Part shown: piece by piece, positions 1 to 11,067 of the stretch
Position numbering within the stretch: the stretch's first letter is position 1
How the letters are laid out: each line of letters begins with the position of its first letter
Source of the DNA: Amia ocellicauda
Lineage: Eukaryota; Chordata; Actinopteri; Amiiformes; Amiidae
Length of the DNA stretch: 64,000 nt
Reading direction: 5' to 3'
Assembly (NCBI RefSeq): GCF_036373705.1
Contig: NC_089864.1
Location: 3,625,001-3,689,000, forward strand
Notes under the pieces: model-generated
Told to the model about the DNA's origin: nothing
Database searches by the model: none
The model's input: only the letters and a program-made list of their open reading frames with translations
Program-made: the position numbers and the translations under genes

Positions 1-589
1 ACAGGGACTATAGCAGGGATGGCGAACCTGTGGCACGTATAGGTTGGCAGGCCAAGTGAGCGACTATCTTTTTTTTTTTAGTTTTTTGCCTCAATTGTCT
101 AAACTGATTGAAAACCAGTATATTTGGCAGTGATGGCATCGCCCCAAGTAACTGAGCAGCTCACGTTTTTTTCTGAATATTAATGTTTTAGGTCGGGTTC
201 TTATGCGCAGATTTTCGCAATTATGTGCAGAACTGCAGAATCCTCCACTCCCATTGGTGGAGCTGCGCAGATCCACGCAGAACTGCGAACATCTGCACTT
301 CACGGACGAGATGTTAGTGTGATGATGAGTGTTGATGCTGCGTGCGGCGCTGGGTGGAGCAGGTCTGTGCTGTTGTAATTGAACACACGGAACAGCATTC
401 ATATTTAACACTCCGACAATTTAAAAACTTCATGAAGTTGGCAAAAGAAAGCTGTAAATTCCCCAAAATAAATAAATTATGCCTTTGATTGTAGAGTACA
501 TTTGTGCACACTCATAGTCACGGTAGATTGATACCACTGCACTATTTTTTATCTTAAAACAAAAGTGCCGCACAAGCAGGGCTGGATTG
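1..589. other. No gene recognised
   Basis: AT-rich sequence without a convincing exon. The phrase GCGCAGATTTTCGCAATT and similar low-complexity runs near 200-300 look like part of an old interspersed repeat, but no ends could be defined. Confidence 0.4.
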
Positions 590-2478
590 ATTATCGGGCA
601 TCCCGGGCATTTTCCCAGTGGGCCGACGCACTTTGGAGCCGATACATTTTTTTTTTTTGGGTGGCCCATCATGTAGGGGCAGCGGCCCATTGGTTTGTCC
701 TCTGTGTGGACAGTGTGTGAACCCCATCACGATGCCCGATAGACGGAGCGATTACGCATCTTGCTCGCCTTATATAAATGTCGCTCGGCTTCACCCCTCC
801 CTTCTCCTCCATCATCTCTGAAAATGGACAGATGAAGCGCACAAATGGAGCTGAAAAACTCTGGGATAAGAGGGTTAAAAGTTTGGAGGCGGATGCCGCC
901 AGATGTGCCAAGATAACCGATATGTGTAGTTTAGGGGCTTCAGTGGCCTTTAGTGCGTCGCAGTGCCGAAGTGTGTGCAGCAGCAAGGAAAAGAGCAGGT
1001 GGCGAGCAATGAAGAGCAGGCCTGTCTGTCAGTGATGAGGAGGAGGGACAGGCAGGAGGAGGAGGAGGAGGAGGAGGGTGGGGTACTGAATCGGTGAGGA
1101 ACAGCTCCATGATAACAGGGACTCGCAGGGAGGGGAGGAAGAGGGAGGAACCTGTCCTATGTGGCGCGCAGTGGCGGATCCTGGCACAGGCACCGCCCGC
1201 CATCTTTACACACGACTGTCTTTATAGCTGATTTCAGGCAGTTTCTATCTATGATAGGACAGGGGTTGAAGTTCTCCGTTGCTACGACGGATTTCCTCAA
1301 TTGCAGGGTCCCCGCGGGTCCTTAAAATGTCTTAAATTCACCTTTCATAATGTTAACGCCGTAAAAAGTCTTTAATTTCTCAAATAGTGTAAAAAATGTC
1401 TTAATTTTGGTTTGTAGAGGTCTTAAATTTAGGAACAGACGGGAGACGAGGTGGATACTGTATTTCCAGTGTGATCATAAATCTCGAAAAACGACTCACT
1501 TGATTGGATTTGCCAGGGTTTTCTTACAACAGGATTTGTGAACCGATTTCGTCTTTCGTTTGAATCTATTCCATTCTTGTGTGATGAGAATGGAGATGGA
1601 TAGTGCGCTGATCATCGAGGATGCCTGATCTGCGGGTTGTTTGCGTCATTGTGCAAACTGTCCGAAAGAGCTGCGAGCGTGTAGAGAACTGCACATGCGC
1701 AGCACGAATCGCCAGCTCGCAGCGAGAGCTGCAAATGTGTAAACGACACTGAACAGCGCAGAATTGAATTGCAAGCGTAAAAACTGCAAGTGTAGTTTTG
1801 CACGTACATGCTGTATTTCTGTGCTCACTAATAATGCGCGCCGCATCGCCGTGCATAACGAACCCAGCTGTGCAGCGAGCGCTCGACTGACACTGCATAC
1901 AGCAACTGAATGATAATGCGGCAGTTAGCGCACTGCAATACACTTTTTGTAATGTTTAAACACGTATACATTTTTTGAAGTATTTTTCACATGTCACATT
2001 GCCATATCAAGAAATTAGTTTTTATTAAAAATGTTCTTAGAGCTGTGCACTTTATGTAGCGGATGCACAGGTAATCCTGCTGGATTCAGAATTGTGATAA
2101 TTTTTAACAATCAATATATGAACAGACAACAATCATACATTATATATAACTTTATTAATATTGTAGCGATCCTGGCTATTGGACTGCTGTATTGCCTGGC
2201 GGAGACCGCTGTGTGGGTGTGTGCCATTGGGCAGCATAGTGGGGGGGCGTAAGAGTGTGCAATGAAGAGCAGGCCTGTCTGTCAGTGGGTGGTTGATTCA
2301 GATCGAGGACCTTGTTTTTGTGTGTGTGGGGGGTAGTTATTGTGGGGTTTTTTGGTTATGTTTTGGGGTTGGGGAGGGATGTTGTTGTGGGAAGTTGAAT
2401 ATTATTTCAGTATGTTGATTTTGGCATAAATGTGGGCCGGTCGACCTTAACTTCTGGTCCAATTTTTGGTCCCAGTCT
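590..2478. mobile_element. Degenerate hAT-like element (ends uncertain)
   Basis: The left end near 580-600 (GGGCTGGATTGATTATCGGGC) and the right end near 2420-2478 (a GGTCCCAGTCTCAC-type end) resemble the ends of non-autonomous hAT elements. A similar pair occurs in a short copy at 12852-13053. The interior carries a short transposase-like N-terminal remnant at 832. No target-site duplication was confirmed, so the limits are a guess. Confidence 0.35.
832..1035 (+). pseudogene. hAT transposase N-terminal remnant
   Basis: This is a 68-codon frame starting with ATG at 832. It begins MKRTNGAEKLWDKRVKSL and continues with EADAARCAKITDM. That basic, lysine-rich opening followed by a Cys-containing stretch resembles the start of hAT/ZMYM1-like transposases in fish genomes, recalled from general knowledge and not searched. 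The frame ends at a stop at 1035, far short of a full transposase. It is a relic inside the surrounding hAT-like sequence. It could also be a chance frame. Confidence 0.35.
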
Positions 2479-2786
2479 CACACTCTCACACACACAGTGG
2501 GCCTCTAATTGCAGCGAAAGCATATCTCATTGAACTTGCAGCTGCAGGGGAATTGGTGCAGCTTTTCTTGTGTTAGGAGCTGGAAAATTGGCCAAAAAAT
2601 GGGCCACAGATGGGCCTCTCTGATTTCTCTCGCTTTTGAAATTGTTCTTCTTTTGAGCTGTTCTTCATTGTTGTTCTTCATTCATTGTTAATTGGAATTG
2701 TTCATGAAGTAGCCCAAGCTAAACAAGCCAGTTACAAAACATGTGTGAAGAAAAGCCTAGCCTGCCTATACTAGTTGGATGTGTGT

Positions 2787-2960
2787 TACAGTTTCTCTCG
2801 ATTGCTTGAGCACATTTCTACAAACAGAATTCACTTTTTCAAAATGATTAACACACAGCCCCAAACAAATCCTTTGCAAAACGCACTCAGACTCTCAAAA
2901 CAGCAAATACTTGTCACAAAATCAAATCACTCTGTAAGAGAATTTTGAATGCTTGGTTTT
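2787..2960 (+). repeat. Direct repeat copy 1 (~170 bp)
   Basis: Starts TACAGTTTCTCTCGATTGCT and matches 3903-4085 with moderate divergence (shared blocks: CAGTTTCTCTCGATTGCTTG, AGCCCCAAA, GACTCTCAAAACA, CACAAAAT). Probably two fragments of one transposon family. Confidence 0.6.
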
Positions 2961-3902
2961 TCAGTCAATCTAAATAAATAGTTGATCTGAAAACTCATAG
3001 GTCAATTGGTTTCTCTTTTAAGATTCTTTTTAGAGGGAAGATGTGGTCAAGTCACAGATGTGCAATAATCATTTATTTTGACAAAAATTGGAAACTAATA
3101 TCATTCAATTATATTACTGAAAATAAGTAATATTAAGCTTCTGCTGGATTACAGTAAAAAACAGATAATACCCATTTTCTTCTTTCTCCTCACAGTACAG
3201 CTTATAGGCCAGTCTGGTCAGGCAGGAAGCGGTGTGTCTCTCTCTGTCCCTCCTCTCCAGCTCTGTCTTGTGTCTCGTTGCAGGATGAAGAAGTTAAGAG
3301 AAACTCAAATTCTCTTTGTTTTCCCTTTTATAAGGTTTCCTTCCAACCAATAGCATTTTGCCACCACCATGACTTGGGTATGCTAAAGTAATTTAGAAGT
3401 GGGGGTCATTTCGAATTTGACTAGGAGCCAATCAGAGGACAGGTGCCTTTTGGTCTTCTGGACATACAGATAAGGTTACCAGGGGCTACCAGATAAAAGG
3501 GAGGAAGTCTGTTTCCTCTACTAAACCAGATGATATAGAATTTCCCATAGAAAAATATATTCTAACAAATAATATCTTACAACTCCATCACAACAGTATC
3601 ATTTGTTATCGAACTTTGAGCATCAATATGACAAGGTCAGCCCTGTACATGTTCTATTTGTCTTCTTCTGTTTGTTTGTAAAATAAAATGTAAATGGTCG
3701 GTAAATATTTCACCACAGCATGAGCTGTACTCTGTACTGTACTGCTGTACTGAACAGCAAAAAGTACACTGAAAAGATTTTACTATATTCAGTTACAGTA
3801 ATGTTCTTTATATATTGAATGAAGCTGGAAATACTTTACAGCAAATATAAATCAATATTCTGAAGATACTCAGGACCAAGCTGGTTATGACAAAAATTAC
3901 AT

Positions 3903-4085
3903 TACAGTTTCTCTCGATTGCTTGAGCATTTTTCTCCAAACAGGATTTTTCAAAACAATTAACAAATAGCCCCAAAGTGATGCACGTTTGCCACAATTAC
4001 ACATTTATTTTGCAAAATGCACTATGACTCTCAAAACATTAAATACTTGACACAAAATTAACTACCTCCATCAAAACACCCACCT
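3903..4085 (+). repeat. Direct repeat copy 2 (~180 bp)
   Basis: Second copy of the block at 2787-2960, in the same orientation and about 1.1 kb downstream. It has extra bases around 3975-4010 (a small insertion, or a deletion in copy 1). No coding potential seen. Confidence 0.6.
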
Positions 4086-4099
4086 TGTTATCTAATTAA

Positions 4100-4779
4100 A
4101 CAGGTCTTTCAATCAATTGTTACTCAATGGCCCAATAAATACTAAATACAACTATCAATATACCTCAAGAAGGTTAACCTTCTTTTATATGTCTGTGCCA
4201 TTTCTTAATACTATAGTTGTAACTTAGCTATTCTTATTCTTGAATATTCTTACTATTGATGCCATAGTTGATCTACTGAGATTGGGCTCGACCCGCTGCC
4301 CAACCTCTCATGGAAAGGCCATGATTGACAACATGATCAATAATTGTGGCACAAATGTAATCTGTAATCAGTGCTGTCCATCAGAGCAAAATGTTAGGGA
4401 GCAGGACAGTTCATTATTGTTCCTTTCCTGTTGTCTCTTGCTGATGTTGTCTGGAGGGTCGTTTCTAGGCATAAGCGACATAAGCGACCACTTATGGCCC
4501 CTGACCGCCTGGGGGTCCCCGGCCACCAATGTTAGGGCCCCAGGAAATCCCCCCCCCCGCAACCATGAATGAAACAGTGTCAGAACAACCCCACCTCAAC
4601 TGCAGCTCCAGTGAGGCATCAAAGACACTATATACCCCATTGTGAGTTGGTGTGTGTGTGTTGTATCTGTGTGTGTGTTGTCTCTCACACTATATTCACA
4701 GTCCAGCTCATGTCTTCTGCAGCTCTGAGCTCCACCCTCTCTGACTGAAATGGTTTTGTGTTTTGTTTTGCCATTTCAG
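4100..4779. other. Intergenic or intronic sequence before first stalk exon
   Basis: No exon recognised. Around 4455-4550 is a GC-rich block (CATAAGCGACCACTTATGGCC, GTTAGGGCCCC) like the ends of hAT-type transposons seen elsewhere in the window. 4640-4780 is homologous to the intron in front of each later A-type stalk exon. Confidence 0.4.
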
Positions 4780-4830
4780 CCACAACCTCCAGTTCTACTG
4801 AATCCCAGACTCCATCCTCCCCCAGCACCC
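4780..4830 (+). CDS. Receptor stalk exon A1
   Basis: A 51-bp internal exon, phase 1 at both ends, with acceptor CCATTTCAG and donor GTGAGT. It encodes TTSSSTESQTPSSPST, a Ser/Thr/Pro-rich mucin-like segment suited to an O-glycosylated extracellular stalk. It is the first of nine stalk exons read on this strand up to the transmembrane exon at 13672. Three near-identical copies lie at 6012, 7604 and 8870. No Ig or other ligand-binding exon precedes it in the window, so the receptor's N-terminus must lie further left. The exon call rests on conservation of splice sites and frame across copies. Confidence 0.6.
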
Positions 4831-5051
4831 GTGAGTATCACCCCTCTCTAATGCTCAGAGGCTGGTCAATGTTGTGAAGCCCTTGGTTTCTGTCCCACAC
4901 TGTGGCGCTCTGAGTGCTGCACCCTCTGACTGCTCTGTCTCACCTGTCTGTCTGTTAGCTCTGAGAAGTGCACCCAACAATTGTGTGGGTTTTGTTTTAG
5001 TTCGGGTATTAAATTTGGGTTGCAATCCTTCAGTTCCAGTCATTATGAGCA

Positions 5052-5334
5052 GACTACACTGCACTGCACTACACTACACTACACTACACTACACTACACT
5101 ACACTACACTGCACTGCACTACACTGCACTGCACTGCACTACACTACACTGCACTACACTACACTACACAGCACTACACTGCACTACACTACACTGCACT
5201 ACACTACACTACACTACACTACACTACACTACACTACACTGCACTGCACTACACTACACTGCACTGCACTGCACTACACTGCACTACACTACACTACACT
5301 ACACTACACTACACAACACTGCACTACACAACAC
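5052..5334 (+). repeat. 5-bp satellite (CACTA/CACTG)n, array 1
   Basis: About 280 bp of a 5-bp unit alternating ACTAC and ACTGC, in the intron after stalk exon A1. It is followed by (GA)n at about 5459-5503. The same satellite recurs in each duplicated unit up to 12041. Confidence 0.95.
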
Positions 5335-5454
5335 TTTTATGGTTTCATTCTAACACGGTGCTGGAGCTTCTAATCAGAGAACAACACAGAAGACAATTAC
5401 AAGTACTAATGAGAACTTTCTGTTATAGCATTGTCTCCTACAGAGTGTGCAAAT

Positions 5455-5505
<51 letters not shown>

Positions 5506-5625
5506 GGGATGAGTTAGAAAATAAAAATGTTCTAAGAACAGATCAGGGCTTTTGTTCTGTGAAACACTGTGTCTGTCTGTGTCCCCCTCTGAACTCAACT
5601 GCCTGTCCTGCTTTCACTGTTTCAG

Positions 5626-5661
5626 ATGCAACCACCAGGACTACAGCCTCTTCCAGTACAG
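5626..5661 (+). CDS. Receptor stalk exon B1
   Basis: A 36-bp phase 1-1 exon with acceptor CTGTTTCAG and donor GTGAGT. It encodes ATTRTTASSST plus split codons, again Thr/Ser-rich stalk sequence. Joined to A1 and A2 it keeps frame (…PSST-H-ATTRTT…-G/A-TTSSS…). Copies B2 and B3 at 7212 and 8484 differ by one residue (T to A). Confidence 0.6.
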
Positions 5662-5773
5662 GTGAGTGAGACCCATCTGTGGCCCATTTTCCAGCTCCTG
5701 AACCAAGAAAAGCTGCACCGATTCTCCTGCAGCTCCCAGTTCACTGAGATACTGTCAGTGCGGTCAGAGCCCC

Positions 5774-5774
<1 letters not shown>

Positions 5775-5828
<54 letters not shown>
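5775..5828 (+). repeat. (GT)n(GA)n microsatellite
   Basis: Compound dinucleotide repeat downstream of stalk exon B1. Homologous repeats follow B2 (7369-7420) and B3 (8640-8687), marking the duplicated unit. Confidence 0.9.
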
Positions 5829-5830
<2 letters not shown>

Positions 5831-6011
5831 GTGTGACTGTTTGCCTACGTGTGTGTGAGTGTGTGTTTGTGATTGTGAGTGTGTGTCTATGTGAGTCTGT
5901 GTGTGCGTGTTGTCTGTGTCACTGTATTCACAGTCCAGCTCATGTTTTCTGCAGCTCTGAGCTCCACCCTCTCTGACTGAAATGGTTTTGTGTTTTGTTT
6001 TGCCATTTCAG

Positions 6012-6062
6012 CCACAACCTCCAGTTCTACTGAATCCCAGACTCCATCCTCCCCCAGCACCC
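6012..6062 (+). CDS. Receptor stalk exon A2
   Basis: 51-bp phase 1-1 exon identical in coding content to A1 (TTSSSTESQTPSSPST), with acceptor CATTTCAG and donor GTGAGT. It lies about 1.23 kb after A1, inside the second duplicated unit, whose flanking introns also match. Confidence 0.6.
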
Positions 6063-6290
6063 GTGAGTATCACCCCTCTCTAATGCTCAGAGGCTGGTCA
6101 ATGTTGTGAAGCCCTTGGTTTCTGTCCCACACTGTGGCGCTCTGAGTGCTGCACCCTCTGACTGCTCTGTCTCTCCTGTCTGTCTGTTAGCTCTGAGCAG
6201 TGCATCCAACAATTGTGTGGGATTTCTTTCTATTGTTCTGGTTTTAATTTTGGTTTCCAATCCTTCAGGTCCAGTCATTATGAGCAGACT

Positions 6291-6340
6291 ACACTACACT
6301 ACACTGCACTACACTGCACTACACTACACTATACTACACT
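6291..6340 (+). repeat. 5-bp satellite, array 2 (left part)
   Basis: Short CACTA/CACTG array interrupted by the LTR at 6341-6768. The array resumes at 6769. Confidence 0.9.
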
Positions 6341-6768
6341 TGTGGAAGATCAATCATCTTCAATCAGGTTGGAGCGTTAGTTGCAATGCCTATAATACAC
6401 GCAGCGTGGAGAGGAACAGTGAATCAAGAAGATCCCAAAGTCGCTCTGCCTTCATTCTGACAGTCAGAGGTTTTATACACAAAAATCAAAGAGCTGGTTA
6501 TAATCAGAAAGTCATTACTATATTATATTAAAAGTTAGCTAAGCAGAATATATTTCATTATAGGACAGAGTTCATAGATCAACACATGGATTAGGGAGCA
6601 GGCTCTTCAATCATACTATTTGACATTGTCTCCAAGATTCTCATCGTAAATAACAAACAGAAATCAAGCTTCCTTCTGGCCTGTCCTCCTGGCTTGACCT
6701 TATCTTTCTTAAGTATACAAGAGAGTAAAACAGGTATGAAATAAATAATTTCTAACTTTCCTTCCACA
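6341..6768 (+). mobile_element. LTR (probable solo LTR) inserted in the satellite
   Basis: 428 bp with perfect short inverted ends TGTGGAAG…CTTCCACA, in the TG…CA form expected of LTRs. It is embedded in the 5-bp satellite, with possible CACT duplications at both sides that the repeat itself makes hard to prove. A near-identical 428-bp copy is at 10640-11067. No internal retroelement genes lie beside this copy. Strand was not determined with certainty. Confidence 0.7.
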
Positions 6769-6926
6769 CACTACACAGCACTACACTACACTGCACTGCA
6801 CTACACTACACTACACTACACTGCACTACACTACACTGCACTACACTGCACTACACTACACTGCACTACACTACACTACACTACACTGTACTGCACTACA
6901 CTACACAACACTGCACTTCACTACAG
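6769..6926 (+). repeat. 5-bp satellite, array 2 (right part)
   Basis: Continuation of the CACTA/CACTG array after the LTR, followed by (GA)n at 7051-7090. Confidence 0.9.
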
Positions 6927-7046
6927 TTTTATGGTTTCATTCTAACACGGTGCTGGAGCTTCTAATCAGAGAACAACACAGAAGACAATTACAAGTACTA
7001 ATGAGAGCTTTCTGTAATAGCATTGTCTCCTACAGAGTGTGCAAAT

Positions 7047-7091
<45 letters not shown>

Positions 7092-7211
7092 GGGATGAGT
7101 TAGAAAATAAAAATGTTCTAAGAACAGATCAGGGCTTTTGTTCTGTGAAACACTGTGTCTGTCTGTGTCCCCCTCTGAACTCAACTGCCTGTCCTGCTTT
7201 CACTGTTTCAG

Positions 7212-7247
7212 ATGCAGCCACCAGGACTGCAGCCTCTTCCAGTACAG
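7212..7247 (+). CDS. Receptor stalk exon B2
   Basis: 36-bp phase 1-1 exon with acceptor CTGTTTCAG and donor GTGAGT. It encodes ATTRTAASSST. It differs from B1 by ACA to GCA (Thr to Ala). Second unit of the tandem duplication. Confidence 0.6.
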
Positions 7248-7361
7248 GTGAGTGAGACCCATCTGTGGCCCATTTTCCAGCTCCTGAACCAAGAAAAGCT
7301 GCACCGATTCTCCTGCAGCTCCCAGTTCACTGAGATACTGTCAGTGCGGTCAGAGCCTCAC

Positions 7362-7420
<59 letters not shown>

Positions 7421-7603
7421 CAGTGTGACTGTTTGCCTACGTGTGTGTGAGTGTGTGTTTGTGATTGTGAGTGTGTGTCTATGTGAGTCTGTGTGTGCGT
7501 GTTGTCTGTGTCACTGTATTCACAGTCCAGCTCATGTCTTCTGCAGCTCTGAGCTCCACCCTCTCTGACTGAAATGGTTTTGTGTTTTGTTTTGACATTT
7601 CAG

Positions 7604-7654
7604 CCACAACCTCCAGTTCTACTGAATCCCAGACTCCATCCTCCCCCAGCACCC
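7604..7654 (+). CDS. Receptor stalk exon A3
   Basis: 51-bp phase 1-1 exon coding TTSSSTESQTPSSPST, with acceptor ACATTTCAG and donor GTGAGT. Third copy of the A exon. The intron 3' of it again leads into the 5-bp satellite. Confidence 0.6.
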
Positions 7655-7875
7655 GTGAGTATCACCCCTCTCTAATGCTCAGAGGCTGGTCAATGTTGTG
7701 AAGCCCTTGGTTTCTGTCCCACACTGTGGCGCTCTGAGCGCTGCACCCTCTGACTGCTCTGTCTCTACTGTCTGTCTGTTAACTCTGAGAAGTGCACCCA
7801 ACAATTGTGTGGGTTTTGTTTTAATTGGGGTATTAAATTTGGGTTGCAGTCCTTCAGTTCCAGTCATTATGAGCA

Positions 7876-8219
7876 GACTACACTATACTACACTACACTA
7901 CACTGCACTGCACTGCACTACACTGCACTACACTGCACTACACTGCACTACACTACACTGCACTACACTGCACTACACTGCACTGCACTACACTACACTG
8001 CACTACACTGTACTACACTACACTACACTACACTACACTGCACTACACTGCACTACACTACACTACACTGCACTACACTGTACTACACTACACTGCACTA
8101 CACTGCACTACACTGCACTGCACTACACTACACTGCACTACACTGTACTACACTACACTACACTGCACTACACTGCACTACACTGCACTACACTACACTA
8201 CACTGCACTGCACTACACT
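7876..8219 (+). repeat. 5-bp satellite, array 3
   Basis: About 345 bp of CACTA/CACTG units. Within it a block of about 130 bp appears to repeat, a higher-order structure. (GA)n at 8343-8361 follows. Confidence 0.95.
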
Positions 8220-8483
8220 TTTATGGTTTCATTCTAACACGGTGCTGGAGCTTCTAATCAGAGAACAACCCAGAAGACAATTACAAGTACTAATGAGAAC
8301 TTTCTGTAATAGCATTGTCTCCTACAGAGTGTGCAAATAGACGAGAGAGAGAGAGAGAGAGTTGGGATGAGTTAGAAAATAAAAATGTTCTTAGAACAGA
8401 TCAGGGCTTTTGTTCTGTGAAACACTGTGTCTGTCTGTGTCCCCCTCTGAACTCAACTGCCTGTCCTGCTTTCACTGTTTCAG

Positions 8484-8519
8484 ATGCAGCCACCAGGACT
8501 GCAGCCTCTTCCAGTACAG
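8484..8519 (+). CDS. Receptor stalk exon B3
   Basis: 36-bp phase 1-1 exon with the same sequence as B2 (ATTRTAASSST), acceptor CTGTTTCAG and donor GTGAGT. Third duplicated unit. Confidence 0.6.
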
Positions 8520-8633
8520 GTGAGTGAGACCCATCTGTGGCCCATTTTCCAGCTCCTGACCCAAGAAAAGCTGCACCGATTCTCCTGCAGCTCCCAGTTC
8601 ACTGAGATACTGTCAGTGCGGTCAGAGCCTCAC

Positions 8634-8688
<55 letters not shown>

Positions 8689-8869
8689 GTGTGACTGTTT
8701 GCCTACGTGTGTGTGAGTGTGTGTTTGTGATTGTGAGTGTGTGTCTATGTGAGTCTGTTTGTGTGTGTTGTCTGTGTCACTGTATTCACAGTCCAGCTCA
8801 TGTCTTCTGCAGCTCTGAGCTCCACCCTCTCTGACTGAAATGGTTTTGTGTTTTGTTTTGCCATTTCAG

Positions 8870-8920
8870 CCACAACCTCCAGTTCTACTGAATCCCAGAC
8901 TCCATCCTCCCCCATCACCG
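8870..8920 (+). CDS. Receptor stalk exon A4
   Basis: 51-bp phase 1-1 exon. It differs from A1-A3 at its end (SSPIT then a G of a split Gly codon). Acceptor CCATTTCAG, donor GTGAGT. It is the last A-type exon and is followed by the charged C-type exon instead of a B exon. Confidence 0.6.
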
Positions 8921-9144
8921 GTGAGTATCACCCCTCTCTAATGCTCAGAGGCTGGTCAATGTTGTGAAGCCCTTGGTTTCTGTCCCACACTGTGGTGCTC
9001 TGAGCGCTGCACCCTCTGACTGCTCTGTCTCACCTGTCTGTCTGTTAGCTCTGAGAAGTGCATCCAACAATTGTGTGGGTTTTGTTTTAATTGGGGTATT
9101 AAATTTGGGTTACAGTCCTTCAGTTCCAGTCATTATGAGCAGAC

Positions 9145-9376
9145 TGCACTACACTGCACTACACTGCACTACACTGCACTACACTACACTACACTACACT
9201 GCACTACACTGTACTACACTACACTACACTACACTACACTACACTACACTACACTACACTGCACTACACTGTACTACACTACACTACACTTCACTACACT
9301 ACACTACACTACACTACACTGCACTACACTGTACTACACTACACTACACTTCACTACACTACACTTCACTACACTT
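9145..9376 (+). repeat. 5-bp satellite, array 4
   Basis: About 230 bp of CACTA/CACTG with a visible ~75-bp higher-order repeat (blocks ending in a CACTT variant). (GA)n at 9498-9529 follows. Confidence 0.95.
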
Positions 9377-9494
9377 TTATGGTTTGATTCTGACACAGTG
9401 CTGGAGCTTCTAATCAGAGAACAACACAGAAGACAATTACAAGTACTAATGAGAGCTTTCTGTAATAGCATTGTCTCCTACAGAGTGTGCAAAT

Positions 9495-9534
<40 letters not shown>

Positions 9535-9684
9535 ATGAGTTAGAAAATAATAACATTTGTGATTGTGACTAACATTGTGTGTGGGTGAGTGTGTGTGTGT
9601 GTGTGTGTGAGAGTGTGAGTTTGTTGTGTATATTGTGGTGTGCGTTGTGTCTGTCTCCAACTGAATCTGATTTCATTATTTCAG

Positions 9685-9717
9685 GTAAAAACGATCATAA
9701 AGATGACAACCATTCAG
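9685..9717 (+). CDS. Receptor stalk exon C1 (charged)
   Basis: 33-bp phase 1-1 exon with acceptor TTATTTCAG and donor GTGAGT. With the incoming G it encodes GKNDHKDDNHS, a highly charged, Asp/Lys/His-rich segment unlike the mucin-like A and B exons. A near-identical copy is C2 at 12369. About 280 bp downstream (9993-10030) lies a decayed sister (GAAGATGATGATGGTGATGA…) whose acceptor AG is gone. Confidence 0.5.
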
Positions 9718-9917
9718 GTGAGTAGCTGCTGGGTTCAGTTTTGAATCCCAAGGTAAAATACATTGATTTTCCTGAAACCCCCACTGCACAATATCTCCAA
9801 CTGTGAGTGTGTCTGCGTCTGCGTCTGCGTATGAGAGTTTGTGTGTGCGAGTGAGTGTGTGAGTGCTTGTGCATTTGCGTGTGTGTGTGAGAGAGTGTTG
9901 TATGTGTGCGTGTGTGT

Positions 9918-9968
<51 letters not shown>

Positions 9969-9992
9969 GCGTCCGTCTCCATCTGAATCTGA

Positions 9993-10029
9993 TTTGGTGA
10001 AGATGATGATGGTGATGACAGCCATTCAA
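9993..10029 (+). pseudogene. Decayed C-type stalk exon
   Basis: The sequence after ATCTGATTTG is alignable to exon C1 (…GATGATGGTGATGACAGCCATTCAAGTGAG). The acceptor TTTCAG is replaced, and the last base before the donor is A. An identical decayed copy is at about 12666-12702. Between C1 and this remnant is a long (GT)n run. Confidence 0.4.
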
Positions 10030-10639
10030 GTGAGTAATAAAAGTATAACCAAACAAAACACAAATTAAAATAAATCCTATATACGAAAATAACAAACATG
10101 TTTTTCAATATGTTTGCATTTATATAACTTAATGACGTTTCTTCATTTACCATACCATTTATGGTTCTATAAAACACATGCTTTTATATTATCACCGCAT
10201 ATCAGATATTGAACAATTAATTAGCGCTCCTTTTTTTCTCTTTTCTCTAATAGTAGGTCAAACCTACACTGCAGTTTACAAACACACTTTTGTCTGCGGG
10301 AACCCAAACAGGAAAACACAGTCCTGTTTCTTCACAAACAAGAAGACACAGTCAAGTTTGTGGTAACCCTAAGAAACCCTTGTTTCTTTACAAGCAAGAA
10401 AACATTTCCTGCCTCAAGTATTTGATGTAAGGCAAGCAACAACGTTGAATTAAAATATAGATCGCGTTACCTGATCGTCAGGGCCTGGCGAGCAGACAAG
10501 TGAAAGCAAAGCACCGCAGTAGGGATTTTAAAAGGCTCCCTTACCTTATTATTCTGCCGGCGCGGCTTTACTGGTCAGTGGTCTGGCCACTCCGCTCCTC
10601 TCCATCAGGGTCAGCGATCCCATCCTCATCGCCATGTAA

Positions 10640-11067
10640 TGTGGAAGATCAATCATCTTCAATCAGGTTGGAGCATTATTTGCAATGCCTTTAATACACG
10701 CAGCGTGGAGAGGAACAGTGAATCAAGAAGATCCCAAAGTCGCTCTGCCTTCATTTTAACAGTCAGAGGTTTTATACACAAAAATCAAAGAGCTGGTTAT
10801 AATCAGAAAGTCATTACTATATTATATTAATAGTTAGCTAAGCAGAATATATTTCATTATAGGACAGAGTTCATAGATCAACACATGGATTAGGGAGCAG
10901 GCACTTCAATCATACTATTTGACATTGTCTCCAAGATTCTCATCGTAAATAACAAACAGAAATCAAGCTTCCTTCTGGCCTGTCCTCCTGGCTTGACCTT
11001 ATCTTTCTTAAGTATACAAGAGAGTAAAACAGGTATGAAATAAATAATTTCTAACTTTCCTTCCACA
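10640..11067 (+). mobile_element. Second LTR copy
   Basis: 428 bp, near-identical to 6341-6768, with the same TGTGGAAG…CTTCCACA ends and the same satellite on its right flank. Its left flank differs: 10460-10639 is GC-rich non-satellite sequence. On the - strand it reads TTACATGGCGATGAGGATGG directly after the LTR, the position of a primer-binding site starting TGG. This copy may therefore be one LTR of a retroelement with a bit of internal sequence, while the 6.3-kb copy is solo. Confidence 0.65.

Noticed and set aside
4874..5373. Open frames full of LHYTTLHCTALH
   Set aside because: Translation of the CACTA/CACTG satellite. The same holds at 7698-8257 and 8964-9496.
9676..10177. His/Thr-rich frames (THTHTHTH)
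   Set aside because: Translation of (GT)n/(CA)n runs; also at 12379-12711 and 26183-26566.
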